64,000 nucleotides of DNA from Roseiarcus sp963816065 (GCA_963816065.1 CAWFJG010000019.1:258462-322461); one strand, 5' to 3'. Counted from the stretch's first letter, positions 18,297-27,974 are shown. Notes: generated by a model not told the origin, from the sequence alone. Program-made: numbers and translations.

Positions 18297-19334
18297 TCAT
18301 CCAGACCGAAGGACGGTGTCCGCTGCCTCCTGCCGCGTCCCGCGTCGTCTCGGCGGCTCACTGACAAAATCGAGCTTTCCTTTCGGGCTCAACCGCATGA
18401 GCGCCCCCCCCACGTTGGCGGCAATGGCGCGCCCCTCGGCGACGGCGTCGCGCAAGGCGGCCGCAAGCGCTTCGATCTTCTCGAGGCCGATCCGGGCTTC
18501 GTCCCGGCCGCCGACGGCGGCGATGCGCCGGGCGAGCACGCGCTCAACGATCGCGATCGGTTCAGCGGCGAGAGCGCGGGCGTCTATCGGGCCGTCGCCG
18601 AGCCGCGCCTCGGCCTCGGCGGTCATGCGGGCGAGCGCCTCGTCCGCTTCGGCGGCGCGGCGGGCGAGGCGGGCGAGACCGTTCGCGTCCAGCCCTTCCT
18701 CGGCGAGGCGCGCCATCAGCGCGCGCAGCCGTGTGCGCGCATAGGCCGGGTCGACGTTGGACGGGTCGTCGACGAACGGGACACGGCGGGAAAGGCAGAA
18801 AGCGACGAGGTCGGCTTTCGCGACGCCGAGGAGGGGCCGGATGAGCGTGACGCCGCCGCGCGGGGTCGTGGCCGCCATGCCGGCGAGGCCGGCCACGCCC
18901 GAGCCACGCAGAAGCCGGAAGAGCACCGTCTCGGCCTGATCGTCGGCGTGATGGGCGGTGGCGATCGCATCGGCGCCGATCGCGAGGGCGTGCGCGGCGA
19001 GCAGCCGGTAGCGCGCCTCCCGCGCCCGCTCCTGAAGCCGCGTCGAAGGCTTCGGTCCGGTCCAGACGAGCGTCGCGTGAGGGACCCCCAGGCGCTCGCA
19101 TAAGGCGGCAACGGCCGCGGCCTCGGCCGCGCTTTCTGGTCTGAGGCGATGGTCGACGGTCGCCGCGAACACCTGAACGCCGCGCCTTGCCGCCCATTCA
19201 GAGGCCATCGCGAGGAGCGCGGTCGAGTCGGGTCCGCCGGAAACTGCGATCAGGGTCGCCTTCGCCGCCGCGAGCGGCGCCAGGAGCGCGTCGATTCGCG
19301 CGTCGGAAAGCGGCTCGGCGCCGGCGGCGCTCAA
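18297..19334 (-). CDS. tilS: tRNA(Ile)-lysidine synthase
   Basis: A 345-residue enzyme that adds lysine to C34 of the CAU-anticodon isoleucine tRNA. The ATP PP-loop IAVSGGPDSTALL is at about residue 28, followed by VDHRLRPESAAEA, the TAHHADDQAETVLFRLLRGSG block and IRPLL, all family signatures. The start is a TTG at 19334 whose first bases overlap the cpoB stop (TTGA), so the two are coupled. In related bacteria tilS follows pal and cpoB and precedes ftsH; here ftsH is missing and a FucU gene follows instead. Confidence 0.93.
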   Translation of the reverse strand: MSAAGAEPLSDARIDALLAPLAAAKATLIAVSGGPDSTALLAMASEWAARRGVQVFAATVDHRLRPESAAEAAAVAALCERLGVPHATLVWTGPKPSTRLQERAREARYRLLAAHALAIGADAIATAHHADDQAETVLFRLLRGSGVAGLAGMAATTPRGGVTLIRPLLGVAKADLVAFCLSRRVPFVDDPSNVDPAYARTRLRALMARLAEEGLDANGLARLARRAAEADEALARMTAEAEARLGDGPIDARALAAEPIAIVERVLARRIAAVGGRDEARIGLEKIEALAAALRDAVAEGRAIAANVGGALMRLSPKGKLDFVSEPPRRRGTRQEAADTVLRSG

Positions 19335-20383
19335 CAGTGATTCTTCGCCATTTCGCGGTCGGCGAGACGCTTCACCGAGGCCGTCGCGGTCGGGTAGCGC
19401 TTGCCGAATTCGGCGAACGTCGCACAGGCCTGATCCTTGTTGCCGAGCGCGGCGAGAGTCTGGCCTAGCCGGACCATGCTTTCGGGGGCGCGGTTGGACC
19501 TGGCGAAATCGGTCGTGACCTTGAGATATTGCTCGGCGGCCTCGCGCGGACGCGAACGCTGGAAATAGGTCTCCCCAATGTAAAAGTCCGCGTCGGGAGT
19601 CAGCCTGTGTCCGGGATTGGCGGCGACGAACGCCTTGAACCCGTCCTCGGCTTGTTGATATTGTCCGCCCTGGAAGGCCTGGAGGGCGGCGTTGTACTGG
19701 TCGCGCGGGCCGTCGAGGATCGCCACGCCCGAATTGACGATGGTCGGGCCGGTCGCGGTCGGCGTCGCCGGCGGCGGACCGGCGCCGAGTTCAAGCGGCG
19801 CGCCGGGCGCGGCGCTGGCGGAACGGACGGGAGCCCCGGTCGCCGGAGGCGCGCTGGCCAAAGGGGCGCTCGGCGGCGTCGCGCCGAGCGGTCGTGGCGC
19901 GCCGGGGGCGTTGGGATCGGCGTTCGGGTCGAAAGCATCGGAACGACGCGGCTTGGGCGGCGCCGAGCCGTCGATCACGACCGGCGGCGCGACCGCAATG
20001 GCCGAGGGAGGCGCTGCGGCGGTCGGGGGGGCAGCGGCCGCGAGCGGCGCTCCGCTCGGGCGGTCGCCGAAGCGGAACTCGACGTCCCGTCGAAACTTCT
20101 GCAGCTCTTCCTCCAGGCGGCGCTCGGCGTTTTCAAGCTCCTCGATGCGACCGTTCGCCTGCCGCAATTGCTCCTCGAGCCGGTTGACGCGAACGACCAG
20201 CGCGGCGGCCTGGTCCTCCTCCTGCTGCACGGTCCCGTCGGGAACGTCGGACAGCGGCGCCAACTGCGCGGACTGCGGCGCGCTGCGGCGGAAAAGGTCG
20301 AAACCCTGCCCGCTGGCCGGCGAGGCGACTGCAGCGGCGGCCAAGACGATCGCCGTCAACCGCAGGGCGAAAGATGAACTCAC
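19331..20383 (-). CDS. cpoB: Tol-Pal system protein CpoB/YbgF
   Basis: Periplasmic protein that links Tol-Pal constriction of the outer membrane with peptidoglycan synthesis. Visible are a signal peptide (FALRLTAIVLAAAAVASPASG), a coiled coil (about residues 60-100, AALVVRVNRLEEQLRQANGR onward), a Pro/Ala-rich linker and TPR repeats (YNAALQAFQGGQYQQAEDGF, DFYIGETYFQRSRPREAAEQ). I chose the GTG at 20383 because it puts the signal peptide at the N-terminus; the frame continues upstream without such a feature. It lies between pal and tilS on one strand. Confidence 0.9.
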   Translation of the reverse strand: MSSSFALRLTAIVLAAAAVASPASGQGFDLFRRSAPQSAQLAPLSDVPDGTVQQEEDQAAALVVRVNRLEEQLRQANGRIEELENAERRLEEELQKFRRDVEFRFGDRPSGAPLAAAAPPTAAAPPSAIAVAPPVVIDGSAPPKPRRSDAFDPNADPNAPGAPRPLGATPPSAPLASAPPATGAPVRSASAAPGAPLELGAGPPPATPTATGPTIVNSGVAILDGPRDQYNAALQAFQGGQYQQAEDGFKAFVAANPGHRLTPDADFYIGETYFQRSRPREAAEQYLKVTTDFARSNRAPESMVRLGQTLAALGNKDQACATFAEFGKRYPTATASVKRLADREMAKNHC

Positions 20384-20489
20384 GTGAGGCCTCGGCTGGC
20401 GTCGCGACGCTGAGGGGCGGCGTCGCGATGATGGGCACGGCGCGCCGTGCGCGCTGATCGGACTGAGTGACGTCACTTGCGTCCCGCCG

Positions 20490-21002
20490 TCAACTCCCCG
20501 GAGCGCCGTTCAGCACCGTCACGGCGCGGCGGTTTTGTGACCAGCAGGAGATGTCGTCGCACACCGCGACCGGCCGCTCCTTGCCGTAGCTGATCGTCTT
20601 CATGCGTGAGGCCGAGACGCCCTTGGCGGCGAGGTAGTCGTGCACCGCCTCGGCGCGCCGGGCGCCGAGTGCGAAATTGTATTCGCGCGTGCCGCGCTCG
20701 TCGGCGTGGCCCTCGATCGTGAAGCTGTAGCGATTGAACTGATTGAGCCAGGCCGCCTGCTTGTCGAGAGTCGCCTGCGCGGTCGGCGAGAGGTCGGTTT
20801 GGTCGGTGTCGAAGAACACCCGGTCGCCGACGCTCTGGTTGAATTCCTGAACGCTGCCGGGTCCGGTCGCGCTGTAGGCCGCTCCGCCGGCGGCCGCGGC
20901 CAGATCGCTGTCGGCCCCGTGGCGGGCGCAGGCGCTTACGCTCAAGCCGAGAGCCAGGGCGCCGACGAGCGCCAGCGAAACCTTCGAACCCACCGCAGCC
21001 AT
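20490..21002 (-). CDS. pal: Peptidoglycan-associated lipoprotein Pal
   Basis: A 170-residue outer-membrane lipoprotein. Lipobox LSVSAC near residue 25; OmpA-like peptidoglycan-binding domain with VFFDTDQTDLSPTAQATLDK, TIEGHADERGTREYN and LGARRAEAVHDYLAAKGV. It anchors the outer membrane to the cell wall and is the end point of the Tol system. First gene of a pal-cpoB-tilS row. The usual tolQRAB genes are not upstream; instead a gene of unknown function reads away from it. Confidence 0.95.
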   Translation of the reverse strand: MAAVGSKVSLALVGALALGLSVSACARHGADSDLAAAAGGAAYSATGPGSVQEFNQSVGDRVFFDTDQTDLSPTAQATLDKQAAWLNQFNRYSFTIEGHADERGTREYNFALGARRAEAVHDYLAAKGVSASRMKTISYGKERPVAVCDDISCWSQNRRAVTVLNGAPGS

Positions 21003-21200
21003 GCCATGCTCCTGACCGCCCGCGCCCCCAACTGGCCTAGACGCCGGAACGTTAACGCAAGGTTTCGCCGCCTCCGCCGGCCCCGCCGTCAGAGCGTCGA
21101 TCCTCGGACTCGGGGAGCGTTAACAGTCCTTTCGTGGCCATATTGGGGCGCTCGACGCCTTGCGCGAGTCGCAGTTTCGTGGGCATGGTCGAGTGAAGCG

Positions 21201-21821
21201 ATGGCCCATCTCGCTGGCATTCTATCGGGTTCTGTTTCGATGAAGCAACACAAGGTCAGGCGGACGGCGCTGCTCGCGCTGGCGATGGCCTTCCTTATTG
21301 CCGCTTGGGTCTGGGACGGGCTCGCCGCGGTCGGCCAACGGGTCGTGGCCCTTATTCCGTTGAAGCGGTTGAAGGCGGCGTTCGCGGCGGTAATCGACCG
21401 TCTGCCGGCGCCGCTCGTTCTGCTGGTGTTTCTCGTGCCGTTCCTGATCGTCGAGCCGCTCCTGGTGGTGGCGACCGTCGCCATCGCCATGGGCTACGTC
21501 TTCTGGGGCGCGGTTTGCTGGATCGTGCTCAAGGCGTTGGCGATCGCGGTCCTTCCCGCGATCTTCGACATGACCAGGCACAGGCTGATGACCATGCCCT
21601 GGTTCGTTCGCGCTTTCGCCAAGGTCATGGCCTTTCATGATTACGCCGACCAGATCGTCGCGCCGTACAAGCGCGCCGCTTCCATGATGGTCGCCAGCTG
21701 GCGCGCGAGGGCGGCGGCGCTGTTGCGGCGGCAGACGCCGGGGGCCGCCCAGCGCGCCGCACGCCTCGCCGCCCGCCGACGGTCGATCAACAATCGCGCC
21801 TCGGCGTCGCCGGGCGAGTGA
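21201..21821 (+). CDS. Hypothetical membrane protein
   Basis: A 206-residue protein with three strongly hydrophobic segments (TALLALAMAFLIAAWVWDGL; PAPLVLLVFLVPFLIVEPLL; CWIVLKALAIAVLPAIFDMT) and a basic Arg/Ala-rich C-terminus. I do not recognise the family with confidence. Start ATG 21201, with another in-frame ATG at 21240. It overlaps nothing and precedes a TauE-type exporter by a few bases on the same strand, so the two may share a transcript. Confidence 0.65.
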   Translation: MAHLAGILSGSVSMKQHKVRRTALLALAMAFLIAAWVWDGLAAVGQRVVALIPLKRLKAAFAAVIDRLPAPLVLLVFLVPFLIVEPLLVVATVAIAMGYVFWGAVCWIVLKALAIAVLPAIFDMTRHRLMTMPWFVRAFAKVMAFHDYADQIVAPYKRAASMMVASWRARAAALLRRQTPGAAQRAARLAARRRSINNRASASPGE

Positions 21822-21822
21822 A

Positions 21823-22614
21823 GTGATTCCCGCCGCGGATCTTGCGACGCTCGCCGCAGGGGCGCTGGTCGGCGGAATTCTCGGCCTTGTCGGCGGCGGC
21901 GGCTCGGTGCTGGCAGTGCCGCTGCTCGTCTATGGGGTCGGCGTGGCCTCGCCGCATGTCGCCATCGGCACGAGCGCGGTCGCCGTCTGCGTCAACGCCC
22001 TCATCAGCCTCGCCCAGCACGCCCGCGCGGGCCGCGTCAAATGGCGCTGCGCCGCGGTGTTCTCTGTCGCCGGCGTCGTCGGCGCAGCAATCGGGTCGAC
22101 CGCGGCCAAGTGGGTCGAGGGCCAAAGACTGCTGCTGCTGTTCGGCCTGATGATGATCGCGGTCGGCGCCTCGATGCTGCGGACCCCGCGCCGTGCGGAC
22201 CGGCATGATGTCCGGCTGTCGGGGGACACGGCGGCCGAGCTTGCGCCGCGCCTCGTCGGCGCGGGTTTCGGCGTGGGAGCGCTCTCGGGCTTCTTCGGTA
22301 TCGGCGGCGGCGTCCTGATCGTACCCGGCTTGATGGCCGCAACCGCCATGCCGATGATCATGGCGGTGGGAACGTCCCTCGTCTCGGTCGCCGCCTTTGG
22401 CGCCACGACGGCGGCAAACTACGCGCTGTCGGGCCTTGTCGACTGGCGCGTCGCCCTCCTTTTCATTGTCGCCGGCATTGCCGGCGGGATAGGCGGCGTG
22501 GCCTTGGCGCAGCGGCTCGCAAAGCAGAAGAGCGCGCTGCGGCTCGTGTTCGCGACGGTCGTGGTCGCCGTTGGCGTCTACGTCACAATTCGCGGGTCGC
22601 TCGCGCTCGTTTGA
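21823..22614 (+). CDS. TauE/SafE family sulfite/anion exporter
   Basis: A 263-residue membrane protein with about eight segments and the two internal glycine-rich repeats of the family: GILGLVGGGGSVLAVPLLVY near residue 18 and GALSGFFGIGGGVLIVPGLM near residue 148. The family moves sulfite, sulfoacetate or other small anions. Start is a GTG directly after the upstream gene. The substrate cannot be decided from the sequence. Confidence 0.88.
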   Translation: MIPAADLATLAAGALVGGILGLVGGGGSVLAVPLLVYGVGVASPHVAIGTSAVAVCVNALISLAQHARAGRVKWRCAAVFSVAGVVGAAIGSTAAKWVEGQRLLLLFGLMMIAVGASMLRTPRRADRHDVRLSGDTAAELAPRLVGAGFGVGALSGFFGIGGGVLIVPGLMAATAMPMIMAVGTSLVSVAAFGATTAANYALSGLVDWRVALLFIVAGIAGGIGGVALAQRLAKQKSALRLVFATVVVAVGVYVTIRGSLALV

Positions 22615-22785
22615 ACCTGACCGCTGGCCCCAACGTTGCTGGAATCGGGCGAGCCGAGCGCGCCTCCCGCCAAATTACGCAAACCGAACTTACCCTGCGT
22701 CGGTTTGAAATCGCACCCGTCCCTCGGCTCCGTGGACAGGCCGTCGAGAACCGACTAAACGTCGGGCCGCCGCAAGGATCCCTGG

Positions 22786-23367
22786 ATGGTCAACTCGCTC
22801 TACGCCCGCGTCAAGGCGCTCGCGCAAAGCCCGCACGCCGAAGCGGCGCTGGCGGCGGTGGCGTTCGCTGAAAGCTCGTTCTTTCCGATCCCGCCCGATG
22901 TGCTGCTCGCGCCGATGGCGCTCGCTCACCCCCATCGCGCCTGGCGCTTCGCCCTGGTGGCGACGGTCGCTTCGGTCGTCGGCGGCATGCTCGGCTATGC
23001 GATCGGAGCCGTTCTCTACGACACGGTCGGCCATTGGCTGATCAATCTTTACGGCTACGGCGCCAGGATGGACGCGCTCAAGGCCACCTACGCCCAGTGG
23101 GGCTGGCTCGTCATTCTGGTCAAGGGCGTGACGCCGATCCCCTTCAAGCTCGTCACGATCACGAGCGGCCTGCTCGGCTACAACTTCGCGTTGTTCGTCG
23201 CGTTGTCGGCGGTGACGCGCGGCGCGCGGTTCTTTTTGGTGGCGGGCGCCCTTCACTGGTTCGGCGAGCCGGTGCGCAATGCGATGGAGCGCAATTTCGC
23301 GGCCGTGCTGGGCGGCTTCGCAGCGCTGGTCATCGTCGGTTTCGTCATCGCCATCAAGGTCTTCTGA
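22786..23367 (+). CDS. YqaA/DedA-like (VTT domain) membrane protein
   Basis: A 193-residue inner-membrane protein of the SNARE-associated/VTT (DedA-related, YqaA) family. Signatures: the re-entrant-loop blocks FAESSFFPIPPDVLLAPMAL and VKGVTPIPFKLVTITSGLLG. Members are thought to act in lipid or ion balance across the membrane. Its stop overlaps the start of dsbB (TGATG), so the two are translated together. Confidence 0.87.
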   Translation: MVNSLYARVKALAQSPHAEAALAAVAFAESSFFPIPPDVLLAPMALAHPHRAWRFALVATVASVVGGMLGYAIGAVLYDTVGHWLINLYGYGARMDALKATYAQWGWLVILVKGVTPIPFKLVTITSGLLGYNFALFVALSAVTRGARFFLVAGALHWFGEPVRNAMERNFAAVLGGFAALVIVGFVIAIKVF

Positions 23368-23873
23368 TGCAGGCGTTTGGGTTGATCTTTCCGCCTTCGC
23401 AAGCCGGTCGGGCGCTATGGATGCTCGTTGGCGCGTTGGTGATTCTGGCTGCGGTCTGGATCTTCCAGGCCTATGGCTTCGCTCCCTGCGACCTTTGCCT
23501 CACCGAGCGATACGCCTACTACGCGGGAGCGCCGCTTGCGGCGCTAACGGCGGCGCTCGCGAGCCGATCTGCGCACGGGGCCGCGCGGGCGGTGTTCGTT
23601 CTTCTGGCCCTGATCTTTCTCGCCAATGCCGGCCTCGCATTCTACCACGTCGGCGTGGAGCAGCACTGGTGGCCAGGGCCGACCGCCTGCACCGGATCGC
23701 TCGGGGGGCCGGTCGACGTCAACGACCTGATGAAGTCATTGAACTCAGCCCGCGTGGTCAACTGCGACGTGGTGCAACTCCGAATACTCGGGCTCTCCCT
23801 TGCCGGATGGGACGGTTTCGCAAGCGCGGCCATCGCGGTCTACGCGGCGCTCGCCGCTACGCTCAAGCGCTGA
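23367..23873 (+). CDS. dsbB: Disulfide bond formation protein B
   Basis: A 168-residue membrane oxidase that re-oxidises DsbA with quinone. Four hydrophobic helices; the first Cys pair is in FAPCDLCLTERY (near residue 37) and the second pair is formed by the Cys of TACTGSLGG and of RVVNCDVV. The block CDLC...ERYAYY is the DsbB signature. ATG overlaps the upstream stop. It converges with the Kef gene, 7 bases apart. Confidence 0.92.
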   Translation: MQAFGLIFPPSQAGRALWMLVGALVILAAVWIFQAYGFAPCDLCLTERYAYYAGAPLAALTAALASRSAHGAARAVFVLLALIFLANAGLAFYHVGVEQHWWPGPTACTGSLGGPVDVNDLMKSLNSARVVNCDVVQLRILGLSLAGWDGFASAAIAVYAALAATLKR

Positions 23874-23880
23874 AGCGCCG

Positions 23881-25659
23881 TCAGCGCCGCCTCGGACCGC
23901 GGATCGACCGCGGCCGCTCCGGCGCGCCGGCCGCCGCCAAGATCTTGCGGTACGCGTCGCGCTTCTCGTGGATCGAGGCGATGACGAGGCCCATCGGCAC
24001 GCCGATGTCGACCAGCACCGCCTCCGAGAGCTGCAGGCTCGCCTCGATGGTCTCCGGCACCGCGTCGGTCACGCCCAGTTCGTAGAGCGTGTGAGCGTGG
24101 TCGGCGTCGCGGGCGCGCGCCACGAGCGTGATGTCCGGGCGCAGCATCCGGGTCGTCCGCACCACCATCTCGTTGGCGCGCGGAGAATCCATCGTCACCA
24201 CCACCGCGCGCGCCGTCTCGACCGCGCAGCGGCGCAGGTAGTCGGCGCGCGAGGCGTCGCCATAATAGACTGGCTTGCCGGTCTCGCGGGCGCGGGCGAC
24301 GACGCGCGCGTCGAAATCCACCGCGATGAACGGGACCGCGTGACTATCGAGCATGTCGCCGATCAGGGCGCCGACCCGGCCGTAGCCGACAATGACCACT
24401 CGTGCGGCGTCGCTTCCGGGCGGCGTCTCCTCGGGCGGCGCGTCGGGCCGCGGCCTGCCGTGCGGATCGATCGCTGCGCCGATCCGGCCAAGCGCGGGGA
24501 TGGCGAGCATCGAGACTGCGATCGCCGTCACCAGCGTGGTCGACAGCGCCCGGTCGATCAGGCCCCCCGCGAGCGCGGCGCCGATCATCACGAAGCCAAA
24601 CTCGCCGCCCGGCCCGAGCAGCAGCGCCATGTCCGCCGAGGGGCGCGGAGGTAGGCGGAAGGCGCGCGCAAGCCCGAACAGGATCAGGCCCTTCAGCCCG
24701 GCCAGGGCGGCGGCGAGGCCGAGGATGAGGCCGGGCTTGGCGAGGATCAGCGCCGGATCGACGCTGGCCCCGACCGAGACGAAATAGAGCCCGAGCATGA
24801 GGCCCTTGAACGGCTCGATCGTCACCTCGATCTCGCGGCGATATTCGGTTTCCGCGAGCAGCAGGCCGGCGACGAAGGCTCCGAGCGCCATCGACAGATG
24901 GCTCGCCGCCGCGAGCAGTCCGTCGCCGAGCACCACGAGCAGACAGGCCGCCATGAAGAATTCGGGGCTCCGGGCCTCGGCGACGAAGCGGAAGAACGGC
25001 CGCAGCGCCAGCCGGCCGAAAACGACCAGGGCCGCCAGGGCCAGCGCCGCGGGGACCAGCGTCTCCGCCAAGGCGAGCCCCAGACCGTTGTCGCCGCCGC
25101 GCGCGAAGGCGCCGGCCATCACCAGAAACGGCGCGACGGCGAGATCCTGAAACAGAAGCACGGCGAAGGTCGCGCGACCGACCGTCGCTCCGAGCCGCTT
25201 GCCCTCGATCAGCACGGGGATGACGATTGCGGTCGACGACATGCTGAGCGCGGCGCCCACCATCAGGGCGGAGGCCGGAGCGAGACCGAGCCCATAGGCT
25301 GCCGCGGTGAGCATCAGCGTCGTGACGACGACCTGAGCGAGACCGAGCCCGAACACCAGCCGCCGCATGCGCCGCATGCGCTCGAACGACAGCTCTAGGC
25401 CCATGGTGAAGAGGAGCGTGACGACGCCGAAGGCGGCGATCCGGTCGATCGTCGCGACATTGCCGATCGTGAACGCGTCGAGCCACGGGGTCGCGCGGGC
25501 GAGTGCGCCGAGACCGTAGGGGCCGAGCGCCACCCCCGCGAACAGATAGCCGAGCACCGGGCTGACCCGCAGGCGGAAGAACAGCGGCGCGACCACGCCC
25601 GCCGTCGCCAGGAACAGCAGCGCTTCCTTGTAGAGGGAAAGGTCCAACGTCTCGTTCAA
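23881..25659 (-). CDS. Kef-type K+/H+ antiporter with RCK domain
   Basis: A 592-residue monovalent cation:proton antiporter-2. The first 390 residues form the Na+/H+ exchanger domain (VLGYLFAGVALGPYGLGAL, LLFTMGLELSFERM, ALSMSSTAIVIPVLIEGKR, LLFQDLAVAPFLVMAGAF, GPGGEFGFVMIGAALAGG). The rest is a TrkA-N Rossmann domain (VVIVGYGRVGALIGDML) that binds NAD(H) or nucleotides and gates the channel. This is the layout of KefB/KefC, which protect against electrophiles after glutathione adduct binding. Start is TTG at 25659. No KefF/KefG partner is adjacent. Confidence 0.9.
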   Translation of the reverse strand: MNETLDLSLYKEALLFLATAGVVAPLFFRLRVSPVLGYLFAGVALGPYGLGALARATPWLDAFTIGNVATIDRIAAFGVVTLLFTMGLELSFERMRRMRRLVFGLGLAQVVVTTLMLTAAAYGLGLAPASALMVGAALSMSSTAIVIPVLIEGKRLGATVGRATFAVLLFQDLAVAPFLVMAGAFARGGDNGLGLALAETLVPAALALAALVVFGRLALRPFFRFVAEARSPEFFMAACLLVVLGDGLLAAASHLSMALGAFVAGLLLAETEYRREIEVTIEPFKGLMLGLYFVSVGASVDPALILAKPGLILGLAAALAGLKGLILFGLARAFRLPPRPSADMALLLGPGGEFGFVMIGAALAGGLIDRALSTTLVTAIAVSMLAIPALGRIGAAIDPHGRPRPDAPPEETPPGSDAARVVIVGYGRVGALIGDMLDSHAVPFIAVDFDARVVARARETGKPVYYGDASRADYLRRCAVETARAVVVTMDSPRANEMVVRTTRMLRPDITLVARARDADHAHTLYELGVTDAVPETIEASLQLSEAVLVDIGVPMGLVIASIHEKRDAYRKILAAAGAPERPRSIRGPRRR

Positions 25660-25790
25660 GGGGCCCCGCTGTCCGTGCGGCCGACGACACTTAGTCGATT
25701 CGAGCCCGCAAGCGAGCCTCGCGCGTGCGGTGAATGGCGTGCTATGGCGAGGGCGACGTGTCTTCGATGGCCGACAGCCGGGAGTCGCCG

Positions 25791-26445
25791 ATGGCGCATT
25801 ATTCGCGAGACGCGGAATCCGCCGCGATCATGGCGCTCGCGCCGGTCATTCCGGTGTTAACCGTTCGGAGCGTCGAGGACGGTCTCGGGCAGGCCAAGGC
25901 GCTGGTCGCCGGCGGCCTGCTCGCCATCGAAGTCACCCTGCGCACGCCGAGCGCGCTCGACGCCATCGCCGCCATCGCCAAGGCGGTTCCCGGCGCGGTG
26001 GTCGGCGCCGGCACGATCACCTCGCCCGCGCAGATCGGCGAGGCGGTCGAGGCCGGGGCGCGCTTTCTGGTGAGTCCCGGGGACCACGAAAGCGCTGGCC
26101 GAGGCGGCCGCCGCCGCTCCGGTCCCCTTCCTGCCGGGCTGCGCCACCGCCTCCGAGGCGATGGCGCTGCGCGAGCTCGGCTTTCGCTCGCTGAAGCTCT
26201 TCCCAGCCGAGGCGGTCGGGGGCGTGAAGCTGATCGCCTCGCTGGCGGCGCCGCTCGCCGACCTACGTTTCTGCCCGACCGGCGGCATCGATCTCGCCAA
26301 GGCGCCGGATTACCTCAAACTGCCCAATGTCGCGTGCATCGGCGGCTCGTGGATGCTGCCTAAGGAGGCTCTGGCGACAGGCGATTACGCCACGGTGGAG
26401 AGGCTGGCGCGCGAGGCGGCGGGGCTGGCGCGAAACGGCGCCTGA
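25791..26445 (+). CDS. eda: 2-dehydro-3-deoxy-phosphogluconate (KDPG) aldolase (one frameshift)
   Basis: Last enzyme of the Entner-Doudoroff pathway, splitting KDPG into pyruvate and glyceraldehyde-3-phosphate. N-terminal half: APVIPVLTV, IEVTLRTPSAL with the conserved Glu, and AVVGAGTI. C-terminal half in another frame: FLPGCATASEAMALRELGF, the Schiff-base Lys in LKLFPAEAVGG and FCPTGGID. They join at a GGGG run (26079-26082): removing one G gives SPGTTKALAEAA, exactly the family sequence, which argues for a base-call error. Repaired length 217 residues. Start ATG 25791 has GGGAG before it; ATG 25767 is possible. A terminator overlaps the stop. Confidence 0.88.
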
Positions 26446-26462
26446 CGGGCGGCGCCCTTTTT
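26437..26462 (+). terminator. Rho-independent terminator of the KDPG aldolase gene
   Basis: GGCGCC, an 8-base loop holding the stop codon, GGCGCC, then CTTTTT. Stem of six G/C pairs followed by a T tract on the plus strand. It lies between the convergent aldolase and L28 genes. Confidence 0.6.
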
Positions 26463-26552
26463 CAAGTCGCGGCCCGCAGCTGGCCCGAACACGACGATCC
26501 GGACTGAGGCCTGACGCGATCAGCGATCGCGCCTATAGCCCCGGTCGACGCC

Positions 26553-26861
26553 TCACGCGGCCTTTGCTTCCGGCTCGGCTTCGGCGCGCTTCTTCTCGAC
26601 CTCGCGCTTGAGGGTCAGGGCGCCCTCGGAGAGTTCCGCATCGCGCGCCTTGACGAGAAAATTGTCGAGCCCGCCGCGATGCTCGACCGAACGCAGCGCC
26701 GCGGCGCTGACGCGCAGACGCACCGAGCGCTCGAGCAAATCCGAAAGCAGCGTGACCTGGACGAGGTTCGGCAAGAAGCGCGTGCGCGTCTTGCGGTTGG
26801 AGTGGCTGACCTTGTTGCCGTACAGAACGGCCTTGCCCGTCAGCTCGCAGCGGCGTGACAT
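26553..26861 (-). CDS. rpmB: 50S ribosomal protein L28
   Basis: A 102-residue ribosomal protein. It opens MSRRCELTGKAVLYGNKVSH and continues with SNRKTRTRFLPNLVQV, both diagnostic, and has the extended charged C-terminus seen in alphaproteobacteria (KKRAEAEPEAKAA). The ATG at 26861 is the conserved family start; a longer frame upstream is not coding. Single gene here, divergent from the YggS gene. Confidence 0.96.
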   Translation of the reverse strand: MSRRCELTGKAVLYGNKVSHSNRKTRTRFLPNLVQVTLLSDLLERSVRLRVSAAALRSVEHRGGLDNFLVKARDAELSEGALTLKREVEKKRAEAEPEAKAA

Positions 26862-27063
26862 CGCGCAAAATCCTTCGCAAACAATTTGGACGCGAGGTCC
26901 TGACAAACGAAAACGGGCCGCCTCGGTCAAGAAAGCGTCCCGCCGGTCGGTCCGGCCCTGGCTCGTTGGGTCGCGCGTCTATAGGGGTCGCGGGATTCCG
27001 CGTCAAGTTGTACATCCGCCAAACTTCTGGCAAGGCGCGCGGGCGCCGCGAAAGGAAGCCACC

Positions 27064-27778
27064 TTGATCGACCTCGCCCATCCCGCCGATCCGCTCGACG
27101 CTGTCGCGCACCTCGAGGCGTTGCGCACGGCGATCGCGCGGCGGGCGCGCGATTGCGACCGCGATCCCGCCGGGGTCAAGCTCGTCGCGGTGTCGAAGAC
27201 CTTTTCGGCCGACGAAATCTGGCCGACGATCGCGGTCGGCGGCCAGACGGTTTTCGGAGAGAACAGGGTGCAGGAGGCGGTCCCGAAATGGCGGGATCTC
27301 AGGGCCCGCGCCGGAGCGCTTGGCAAAACAATCGAACTGCACCTGATCGGGCCGCTGCAGAGCAACAAGGCGCGCGAGGCGGTCGAGCATTTCGACGTGA
27401 TCGAGACGGTCGATCGGGAGAAGATCGCAGCGGCCCTGGCCCACGAGATCCAACGGCTCGGCAGGCGCCCGCGCCTCTATGTCGAGGTCAACACCGGCGC
27501 CGAGCCGCAGAAGGCAGGCATCCTGCCGCAAGAGGCCGACGCCTTCCTCGCCCGTTGTCGCGACCGTCCATGGTCTCGAGATCGAAGGCCTGATGGCGAT
27601 CCCGCCGGTCGGCGAACAGGCCTCGCCCCATTTCGCCCTGCTTGGCGAGATCGCCAAGCGCAACGGCCTTGACCAACTCTCCATGGGGATGAGCGCGGAC
27701 TGGCCGCTGGCGGTTCAGCTCGGCGCGACCGCGGTCCGGGTCGGCAGCGCCATTTTTGGCAGCCGCGTGGACCGCTAG
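27064..27778 (+). CDS. YggS/PLPBP family pyridoxal-phosphate homeostasis protein (one frameshift)
   Basis: Small PLP-binding protein that keeps vitamin B6 and amino-acid pools in balance. The PLP lysine lies in VKLVAVSKTFSADEI; further signatures are FGENRVQEAVPKW, LHLIGPLQSNKAREAVEHFD and, in the second frame, LSMGMSADWPLAVQLGATAV with VRVGSAIFGSR at the end. The frames join near 27570, where one extra base separates ARCRD from HGLEIEGLM. Repaired length 237 residues. The start is a TTG at 27064 with AAGGAAG seven bases before it. Probably intact in the cell. Confidence 0.86.
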
Positions 27779-27974
27779 CACGCGATGGTATACGGGATGC
27801 GCCGCTCACCCCGCCACGAGAGCCCGACCGATCTCGGGGAAGAACCAGCTCCCAGGCGAAAACCCGGGAGTGGCCCCGCGAGAGGCTGAATGACGGCTTT
27901 TGGCGCCGTTCTTTCAGAACGCATCCTGCTTTAGCGCCCCAGTTCCGCTCACAACGCGAGTACAATAGGATTCC

